DNA from: CAITNQ01 sp041661365 | GTDB taxonomy: Bacteria > Latescibacterota > UBA2968 > UBA8231 | Length of the DNA: 19,727 nt | Reading direction: 5' to 3' | Assembly (NCBI GenBank): GCA_041661365.1 | Contig: JBAZUN010000063.1 | Span: 1 to 19,727 of the forward strand | In this document: in pieces, positions 14,628 to 19,727 of the stretch | How the letters are laid out: each line of letters begins with the position of its first letter | Position numbering within the stretch: position 1 is the first letter of the stretch | The notes under the pieces: generated by a model | Database searches by the model: none | The model's input: only the letters and a program-made list of their open reading frames with translations | What the model was told of the DNA's origin: nothing | Translations under genes and position numbers: made by a program

Positions 14628-14876
14628 ATGAGGACCACGGTCAGGCTCGACGAGGCTCTGCTGCTCAGGGCCAAGCGCCACGCTGCCGATACCCGTCGCA
14701 CACTCACGCAGCTCATTGCCGACGGCCTGCTCGGTCTGATCGAGCGCGAGCAGGGCACCCAGTCACCGAGACGGGTGAAGCTGCCGGTGTTCAAAGGCGA
14801 TGGCGTGCATGAAGGCGTTGACGTCAACTCCTCCGTCTCGGCGCTGGAGCAGATGGAGCGAGGGATCGCAACCTGA
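14628..14876 (+). CDS. vapB: VapB-type ribbon-helix-helix antitoxin
   Basis: The 82-residue protein starts at ATG 14628, about 10 nt after a weak CAGGA. Its first 40 residues are a ribbon-helix-helix DNA-binding domain: the strand TTVRLDEALL, then helices AKRHAADTRR and LTQLIADGLLGLIER. The C-terminal half is polar and probably wraps the toxin. The gene is followed after 5 nt by a PIN-domain toxin, the standard order for VapBC. Family knowledge: the antitoxin blocks the toxin active site and represses its own promoter, which agrees with the direct repeats upstream. Confidence 0.85.
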   Translation: MRTTVRLDEALLLRAKRHAADTRRTLTQLIADGLLGLIEREQGTQSPRRVKLPVFKGDGVHEGVDVNSSVSALEQMERGIAT

Positions 14877-14881
14877 TCCTG

Positions 14882-15313
14882 ATGACCTTGTTCGACGTAA
14901 ACATCCTGGTCAACGCCCATCGTGGGGAAAACACGGGACACGCCTTCTACCTGCGCTGGCTGACCGGTTGCCTGGAAAACCAGGAGGCCTTCCTCTACTC
15001 CGAGCTGATCCTCAGTGCCTTCGTTCGCATCGTGACCCACCCTCGGGTCTACCGAACGCCTACACCTCTGGGACGCGCACTGGCCTTTGCCGAGGAGGTG
15101 CGCAAGCGGCCGAATGGGGTGGGCATCATGCCGGGAGCCCGACACTGGGAGATCTTCTCCAGTCTCTGCCACCGAACCGCGGTAACTGGTAACGGGGTTC
15201 CCGATGCCTACCTGGCAGCTATAGCTATCGAAGCGAAGGCCACGTGGATTACCGCCGATGACGGCTTCGCCCGGTTCACGCCCGACCTGAGGTGGACGCT
15301 GCTCCGTCCCTGA
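14882..15313 (+). CDS. vapC: VapC-type PIN-domain ribonuclease toxin
   Basis: The 143-residue protein starts at ATG 14882, 5 nt after the antitoxin stop, so translation is probably coupled. The four PIN acidic positions are present: Asp5 in FDVNILVNA, Glu41 in YSELILSAFVRI, Asp108 in GVPDAYLAAIA and Asp126/127 in TADDGFARF. An intact metal-binding site implies an active RNase; members of the family cleave tRNA or rRNA in a sequence-specific way and stop growth. The target here is unknown. The pair sits between the sigma-fusion gene and the envelope gene that shares its promoter element, and it looks like an insertion into that locus. Confidence 0.88.
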   Translation: MTLFDVNILVNAHRGENTGHAFYLRWLTGCLENQEAFLYSELILSAFVRIVTHPRVYRTPTPLGRALAFAEEVRKRPNGVGIMPGARHWEIFSSLCHRTAVTGNGVPDAYLAAIAIEAKATWITADDGFARFTPDLRWTLLRP

Positions 15314-15442
15314 TCCCTCCGAGTACCGTGACCTTCTTCCCATAGGCTGCATCGGCACACCGTCGGCCAGGCAACCCACCGGGGCTCGGCCATCCCCAGC
15401 CCCACACTCCCGACACCGTGCGGCCCTGATCCCACCGCACTT

Positions 15443-15473
15443 CTAGCACATTTCCTCCCCTCGCGGCACTTAT
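15443..15473 (+). promoter_or_regulatory. Conserved two-block promoter element (copy 2) upstream of the envelope gene
   Basis: CTAGCACATTTCC (15443-15455), 10 nt, then GGCACTTAT (15465-15473), matching copy 1 at 12655-12685 in both blocks and in spacing. The 10-nt gap itself differs between copies, so conservation is confined to the blocks. It lies 39 nt before ATG 15513. Common control with the sigma-fusion gene is the natural inference. Confidence 0.6.
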
Positions 15474-15494
15474 AGGTCGCCCCTCGCGGCACTT
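15457..15494 (+). repeat. 15-bp direct repeat overlapping the envelope-gene promoter
   Basis: CCCCTCGCGGCACTT occurs at 15457-15471 and 15480-15494, a 23-bp period. The first copy overlaps the proposed -10 block of promoter copy 2 and the second falls just downstream. A shorter GCACTT is also at 15437-15442. It may be an operator specific to this promoter, because copy 1 lacks it. Confidence 0.7.
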
Positions 15495-15512
15495 CTCCCG
15501 TCATGGGCCACC

Positions 15513-17105
15513 ATGGCTGATCCCGCTCCGTCAAGGACACTCGACCACGGCCACCGCCGTTTCCGGCGATGCCTCCTGGCGGCGCTCTGCCTGCACCTGC
15601 TGCTCCTCGTTCTGCTGCAGTGGGCCATGGTCCGTCAGCAGCAGGCGGTCCTTGCCGCCGTGCGGGTACGGTTCGAGACCGGGCCTTCCGGGTCCTGGTC
15701 CGGAGCCCCGGAGCCGGTTCCCCCTGAGGTCGGGCAGAACCCGTTCTCCCTGGCCCCGCAGCCGGCGGCCGGACCGGGCGGCGGTCCGGGAGGCGGGGCA
15801 GCAGGGGACGGCTATCCCGGACTGGGAGGGCTGCCGGCCTTCGACGGACCTGCCAGCGAATACCTGCTGGGCTCGGGCGACGGTGGTCTTGGCAAGGGCC
15901 CCTGGTCTGCCAGGCCGGAGGGCGAACTACCCTCGCTGGCCGCGCTCGACCTGGCCTCGGCCAGACAACAGATGCTGGCCGAGGCCCGACGCCGCGACGG
16001 CTGGTTCCCGGAGCCGGACACCAACTCGGCGGAACGGCAGCGTCGCCGCCGCGCCGAGGCCATCGTCGACAGCGGCCTGGAGCGACTCCGCGGCCTGCGC
16101 GGTAAGGAGGTGACCGCCAGCGTCTATGACTACAAGCGCGAGCGATGGGTCGAGACCGGTCGATCCTGGTACTCCCAGGGACGAAAGCTGGTGACCCGGC
16201 AGGGAGATGCCTCGCTTCAAGGCACCGACGGGTACCGGGACTGGAGTTACCTCTTCGGGATGCCTATGCCGGTGGCGTCCCAGTCCCTGCAGCAGCAGGC
16301 CGAGCGCTGGGACTTCCTGTCCCAGTTCCGCGGCAGTGAGATCCGGTTGGACTACCTGGGGCCGCTGCTGCTGCCCGGCGGCGGCACCTGCGAGGGGATC
16401 CTGGTCGAGGACCTGAAGTACGGCACCCGCCGGCGCGCCTGCTTCGATCCCCAGACCCACCTGCTGACCTGGGTCGAGGAAGGCGGCCGGCGCGAGGAGA
16501 TGCGGGAGTACCGGCGCGAGGCCGGGGTCCTCACCCCGTACGAGACCTGGACCTACGTGGGGCGACACGTTAAACGGAATCGCTTCGAGACGCGGTACAA
16601 CCCGGACCCGAGCGAGCTCCCCGTCGATCCCGGTCCCCGCACCTGGGAGTCCGGGGAGATGCAGGTGCTAATGCACCAGCCGCCGGCTGAGAGCAGGGGT
16701 GTCCGGTTCCGCGAGTTGTACCAGCCCCGAAAGCCACCGTTTGGCGTCCCGCTGACACCATTCTCGCATCGCTTGCTAGTCTTCTACCTGAACCAGCGGC
16801 TGGTGTCGGCTCAGGCTGGTGATCCAGGGTACGGATCGCTCCTCATGGACGTGGAGATCCGCAGCTTCTGGCGGGCGGGTAGGCCACCTCCGCATCCCCC
16901 TCTGCTCTCGCTTGACCTGGTTGTGCTGTTGATCGAGCCTGAGTCGAGTGAGGTCGTGTGGGAATCAACACCCTACCACTACGGGTGGGTGGAGGATGCC
17001 TGGCAGATCAATGACACCCGGGCCGATGACCTGACCGCCGCTGCCCTGGATGCTGCCGGCACCGGACTGGCAGCGCTGTACCAGCGTGACCCGGTCGCGC
17101 GCTGA
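15513..17105 (+). CDS. TonB-like N-terminally anchored envelope protein with LolA/RseB-like middle domain
   Basis: I do not recognise this 530-residue protein as a named family. Its start is a positively charged segment and one membrane helix (about 19-42, LLAALCLHLLLLVLLQW), as in TonB-like proteins. A Gly/Pro-rich extended region (about 55-130) would span periplasm. A middle region (about 195-365) resembles LolA/RseB-type lipoprotein-sorting folds: KEVTASVYDYKRERWVETGR, DGYRDWSYLFG, RRACFDPQTHLLTWVEEGG and LTPYETWTYVGRHV. The C-terminal part (about 395-525) has VEIRSFWR, LVVLLIEPESSEVVWES and a final Ala-rich helix, somewhat like ABC-auxiliary lipoproteins. ATG 15513 has no good ribosome site; an out-of-frame ATG at 15503 opens a 5-codon frame that overlaps it. 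The shared promoter element links it to the sigma-fusion gene. Confidence 0.6.
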   Translation: MADPAPSRTLDHGHRRFRRCLLAALCLHLLLLVLLQWAMVRQQQAVLAAVRVRFETGPSGSWSGAPEPVPPEVGQNPFSLAPQPAAGPGGGPGGGAAGDGYPGLGGLPAFDGPASEYLLGSGDGGLGKGPWSARPEGELPSLAALDLASARQQMLAEARRRDGWFPEPDTNSAERQRRRRAEAIVDSGLERLRGLRGKEVTASVYDYKRERWVETGRSWYSQGRKLVTRQGDASLQGTDGYRDWSYLFGMPMPVASQSLQQQAERWDFLSQFRGSEIRLDYLGPLLLPGGGTCEGILVEDLKYGTRRRACFDPQTHLLTWVEEGGRREEMREYRREAGVLTPYETWTYVGRHVKRNRFETRYNPDPSELPVDPGPRTWESGEMQVLMHQPPAESRGVRFRELYQPRKPPFGVPLTPFSHRLLVFYLNQRLVSAQAGDPGYGSLLMDVEIRSFWRAGRPPPHPPLLSLDLVVLLIEPESSEVVWESTPYHYGWVEDAWQINDTRADDLTAAALDAAGTGLAALYQRDPVAR

Positions 17106-17276
17106 GCCGCCACGTAGGCCCTGAGTACGACTACCCGGAAACGATGCTGGGCCTCGTTGCTCGACTGACGAGTGGCGGCCTCCGGGGGACGGGGTACTTG
17201 CCGGTGATCCGCTCACCCGTTAGTTCAGGTATTCGCCCCTTCGCCTTCCCCTGGTTTCCCACCGGAGACGAGCGCC

Positions 17277-18179
17277 ATGGGCCGCTTCCGCATCCTGACC
17301 GACGCGCAGGTGAACTCCTTCCTCGACCGCGGGTACCTGGTAGTCGAAAACTGTCTGGACCTGACGGTCGCCGGTCGCTGGATCGACCAGGCCTACGAGC
17401 GGCTCGGATATTGTCCGGACGATCCGAGCACCTGGGCCAAGGAGATCGTCTGGATGGACCACCGGAACCAGATGCCGGTGCGGGATCTGGCACCCCGGGC
17501 CTGGGACGCCGTCCTCGACGTGGTCGGCGGCGAGGAACGGCTGGAGACCCAGGTCATGGGGATCGGTCCGGGTCACTTCACCACGATCGACTCCTTCATC
17601 TGGTCGGACGCCTTCATCGTCAACTTCCGGCGCGGCGCGGACCAGCCGTGGCAACCTCCCTCGGCCCGGACTCCGGGCTGGCACAAGGACGGGAGCTACT
17701 TCCGTCACTTCCTGGACAGCCGGGAACAGGCCCTGCTCACCGTCGTCCTCTGGTCTGACATGCGGCATCAGGGAGGCGGCACCTTCATCGCCCCGGACTC
17801 GGTGCGGCTCATCGCCCGTCATCTCGCGGCCCACCCCGAGGGGGTGGGGCCGGGCGAGTTCGACTTCGCCGGGATCGCGAGCCAGTGCACGCGGTTCGAG
17901 GAGCTGACCGGCAGGGCCGGAGACTTCATCATCCTTCATCCGTTCATGCTGCACGCCTCGTCGCAGAACGTGCTGGGCATCCCGCGCTTCATGAGCAACC
18001 CGCCGGTCGTGCTTCGCGAGCCGATGAACCTCAATCGGGAGAACCCCGAGGAGCTCTCGCTGCTGGAGCGGGCGACCCTGCACTACCTCGGGGTGGACCG
18101 CCTCGACTTCTGGCCCACCGCGGCGCGGGAGTCGTTCTGGTGGCCGGTGCCGGCACCTCCTCAGCCGCGGTCAGGGTAG
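17277..18179 (+). CDS. Phytanoyl-CoA dioxygenase (PhyH)-family Fe(II)/2-oxoglutarate oxygenase
   Basis: The 300-residue protein starts at ATG 17277, 9 nt after GGAG (17264-17267). The iron triad is visible: His136 and Asp138 in GWHKDGSYF, and a distal His226 in HPFMLHASSQN. Arg237 in IPRFMSNPP is a suitable 2-oxoglutarate anchor. LTDAQVNSFLDRGYLVVENCL at the N terminus is typical of the family in uncultured bacteria. Members hydroxylate diverse small molecules, and the substrate cannot be inferred. It has no tight neighbours: a 171-nt gap separates it from the envelope gene, so it is probably its own transcription unit. Confidence 0.9.
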   Translation: MGRFRILTDAQVNSFLDRGYLVVENCLDLTVAGRWIDQAYERLGYCPDDPSTWAKEIVWMDHRNQMPVRDLAPRAWDAVLDVVGGEERLETQVMGIGPGHFTTIDSFIWSDAFIVNFRRGADQPWQPPSARTPGWHKDGSYFRHFLDSREQALLTVVLWSDMRHQGGGTFIAPDSVRLIARHLAAHPEGVGPGEFDFAGIASQCTRFEELTGRAGDFIILHPFMLHASSQNVLGIPRFMSNPPVVLREPMNLNRENPEELSLLERATLHYLGVDRLDFWPTAARESFWWPVPAPPQPRSG

Positions 18180-18192
18180 CCGCGCCCCAATT

Positions 18193-18219
18193 GGCGAGGC
18201 GCCGCTCAAGCGCCTTGCC
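18193..18219 (+). terminator. Strong hairpin after the PhyH-family gene, probable terminator
   Basis: GGCGAGGCGC (18193-18202), a 7-nt loop, and GCGCCTTGCC (18210-18219) form a 10-bp stem with one G-U pair, 13 nt after the stop codon. There is no clear T-tract, only GGGCTTCTCG some nucleotides later, so termination efficiency is uncertain. Confidence 0.5.
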
Positions 18220-18411
18220 GGCCGGGCTTCTCGACCCGCCCGATACTTCATCGTATCCCTCGACGGGGTCGCGTCCAGACTTGACGCCTGCCGCGCCAGG
18301 GGCCTTCGTACCTTCCTCGTGCTACACCTCGTCCGCCCCTGAGCAGGAGCCGCGCCCTCATTCGAGCCCCGCGGTCCTGCACCGCTCCCTCGTCGAGAGG
18401 AAGGCGCTCCC

Positions 18412-18579
18412 ATGACCGATCCTCGGCACTTCCCCCAGCGGCTCCTCTATTCGATCCCCGACGGCGAGACTCGGGTGATCGACGCCACCACCGGTCGGAC
18501 CGTGCTGCGGGCTGGAACCGAGTTCGCGGCGCGGCTGGCGCCCCATTCCACGGCGATCTGGTTCTTGCACGATACCTGA
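18412..18579 (+). CDS. Possible small protein, 55 residues, unknown function
   Basis: A short frame from ATG 18412 to TGA 18577-18579 is preceded by a purine-rich GAGAGGAAGG, well placed as a ribosome site. The product begins MTDPRHFPQR, contains PDGETRVIDATTGRTVL and ends in IWFLHDT. There is no signal peptide, membrane helix or recognisable motif, and it does not look like an HTH controller protein of the adjacent restriction system. The frame could also be chance in GC-rich DNA or the remnant of a longer gene. It stands alone between the dioxygenase and the restriction genes. Confidence 0.4.
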   Translation: MTDPRHFPQRLLYSIPDGETRVIDATTGRTVLRAGTEFAARLAPHSTAIWFLHDT

Positions 18580-18691
18580 GCCGCCGTTTCTCCCTTCATC
18601 AGGCTCCCTTTGCGGGCCTGACCGGACGACTGGTGAGACCCGACCACTCGAGGCCAAGCAGCTCCCCCATCGAACCGCCAATGTGTCGCAT

Positions 18692-18720
18692 TTGACACCC
18701 TGCAAGCAGCCCCGTACGTA
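18692..18720 (+). promoter_or_regulatory. Possible promoter of the restriction-modification operon
   Basis: TTGACA (18692-18697) with a 17-nt spacer to TACGTA (18715-18720), a poor -10. The -10 region lies within the 8-bp palindrome GTACGTAC (18714-18721), which could be an operator. The ATG at 18763 is about 35 nt after the expected start, with GAGGAG at 18746-18751. Confidence 0.35.
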
Positions 18721-18762
18721 CCCCTCGTTCGTCTCTTGATAACGCGAGGAGCCTGATACATC

Positions 18763-19500
18763 ATGCCCAATACTCCAGACGACATCCTGCCCGACCTGCC
18801 CGCCCGCATCAGCAACGCTGTGGCTCATTACTGGCGGATTCGGGCAACTCAGAAGGAGAAACAGCGCCGGACCGGCAAGGTCGACCAGGGATTACGAAGC
18901 GCCACTACCGGAGGCGCACAGATGGATGGCTTCGTCGATCTCATCACGGATCTGGTCACCAAGGCCGGGATTCCTGATCGCTATATCTTCAGCAAGAAGA
19001 CCCTCGAACTGCCGGGCTTCTTCCGCCCGACCAAGAAATGGGATCTACTGGTGGTGCGCGGCGACACCCTCCTCGCCGCGATCGAGGTGAAATCGCTGGC
19101 AGGCCCTTCCTTCAGCAACAACCTCAACAACCGGGTGGAGGAGGCGATGGGGAGTGCCCTCGATCTGTGGACGGCGTACCGCGAGCGTGCCTACCTGGCC
19201 AGCCCGCACCCCTTCCTGGGGTACCTTTTTCTGCTGGAGGATTGCGGTGCCACGAACCGCCCGGTGAAGGTGCGCGAACCCCACTTCAGGGCCTTTCCGG
19301 AGTTCGTCGGCGCCTCGTACATGCGCCGCTGTGAGCTGTTCTGCAGGAAGCTCGTACTGGAACGCCACTACTCCGCTGCGGCATTCGTCACGTCCAGGGC
19401 AGACGATGGAACCAGTGGGCGTTTCATAATCCCTGCCGATGACCTGACCATTGAGCGTTTCGCCCGGACACTTACGGCTCACTTGGCCGCTTTCGCGTGA
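18763..19500 (+). CDS. Type II restriction endonuclease, PaeR7I/XhoI family
   Basis: The 245-residue protein closely recalls PaeR7I, an isoschizomer of XhoI, by remembered sequence: GKVDQGLRSATTGG (from 38), MDGFVDLITDLV, LELPGFFRPTKKWDLLV (from 81), AAIEVKSLAGPSFSNN (from 105), NNRVEEAMGSALDLWTAYRE and PEFVGASYMRR. The PD-(D/E)xK-type active site is Asp94 in KWDLLV with Glu108 and Lys110 in IEVK. Length is normal for the family, about 246 residues. The predicted target is CTCGAG. It starts at ATG 18763 with GAGGAG about 11 nt upstream. The methyltransferase follows after 4 nt, giving a nuclease-first operon. Such systems move between hosts, so this part of the window may be acquired. Confidence 0.9.
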   Translation: MPNTPDDILPDLPARISNAVAHYWRIRATQKEKQRRTGKVDQGLRSATTGGAQMDGFVDLITDLVTKAGIPDRYIFSKKTLELPGFFRPTKKWDLLVVRGDTLLAAIEVKSLAGPSFSNNLNNRVEEAMGSALDLWTAYRERAYLASPHPFLGYLFLLEDCGATNRPVKVREPHFRAFPEFVGASYMRRCELFCRKLVLERHYSAAAFVTSRADDGTSGRFIIPADDLTIERFARTLTAHLAAFA

Positions 19501-19504
19501 ACCC

Positions 19505-19727
19505 ATGGACACAACCATTCACAGACTGATCAATGGCGATGCGCGAGAACTCGCCTACGTGGACGACGCTTCGGTTCATCTTGTCGTCACCTCGCCACCC
19601 TATTGGAACCTGAAGCGATATAACGATAACCCGGACCAGCTCGGTCACATTCAGGACTATGAGGCGTTCCTCTCTGAGCTGGAGAAGGTCTGGCGGCATG
19701 TGTACAGAACCCTGGTACCTGGAGGGC
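19505..19727 (+). CDS. DNA methyltransferase of the restriction system, N-terminal fragment (3' truncated by window edge)
   Basis: The frame opens at ATG 19505, 4 nt after the nuclease stop, and is still open at the window end, giving 74 residues. The catalytic motif IV VVTSPPYW (27-34) is the DPPY-type site of amino-methyltransferases (N6-adenine or N4-cytosine). Its position close to the N terminus suggests the order in which motif IV precedes the SAM-binding motif I (beta class). INGDAREL before it and LVPGG near the end also fit. With the XhoI-like nuclease it should modify CTCGAG; N6-adenine methylation is expected from the PaeR7I and XhoI systems. No ribosome site is visible, so translation is likely coupled. 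Confidence 0.88.
   Translation, partial: MDTTIHRLINGDARELAYVDDASVHLVVTSPPYWNLKRYNDNPDQLGHIQDYEAFLSELEKVWRHVYRTLVPGG

Noticed and set aside
15503..15520. Five-codon frame (ATG 15503) overlapping the start of the envelope gene, as a regulatory leader peptide
   Set aside because: It has no ribosome site and is short enough to be chance.
1..19727. CRISPR array, tRNA or rRNA genes, insertion-sequence transposase
   Set aside because: I looked for regularly spaced repeats, tRNA arms with a TTCGA loop, rRNA signatures and transposase motifs and saw none.

Overview
The window is GC-rich bacterial DNA with a 10-N scaffold gap at 2723-2732, so it comes from a draft or metagenome assembly. An MCE/Mla lipid-transport operon, an exported beta-carbonic anhydrase and a TonB-like membrane protein point to a diderm (Gram-negative) host. 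The PhyH-family and D-2-hydroxyacid dehydrogenase proteins and the multi-domain ECF sigma factor recall Latescibacteria/Planctomycetes-type lineages, but this is an impression and not a phylogenetic placement.

Layout. (a) 1-2558, plus strand: two tandem paralogous ABC-2 permeases (the first truncated by the window edge), then an SGNH hydrolase. (b) 2559-2763: non-coding, rich in inverted repeats, broken by the gap. (c) 2764-4897, minus strand: a TPM-domain protein, a degenerate nucleotidyltransferase-like protein and LemA in one operon. (d) 5113-7657, plus strand: MlaE-like permease, MlaF-like ATPase and MlaD-like MCE protein. (e) 7756-11080, plus strand: an SLC13/DASS anion transporter, a periplasmic beta-carbonic anhydrase and a D-2-hydroxyacid dehydrogenase. 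(f) 11138-12499, minus strand: a RhlE-type DEAD-box helicase. (g) 12655-17105, plus strand: an ECF sigma factor fused to a predicted membrane segment and a C-terminal DUF4159-like domain, then a VapBC-type toxin-antitoxin pair, then a TonB-like/LolA-like envelope protein. (h) 17277-18179: a PhyH-family dioxygenase. (i) 18412-18579: a possible 55-residue protein. (j) 18763 to the window end: a type II restriction-modification system whose nuclease resembles PaeR7I/XhoI, with the methyltransferase cut by the window edge.

The most novel part is (g). The sigma-fusion gene and the envelope gene 1 kb downstream carry the same upstream element: CTAGCACATTTCC, exactly 10 nt, then GGCWCTTAT. The simplest reading is an autoregulated envelope-sensing sigma factor that also drives the envelope gene. 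The toxin-antitoxin cassette lies between them with its own promoter and operator-like repeats.
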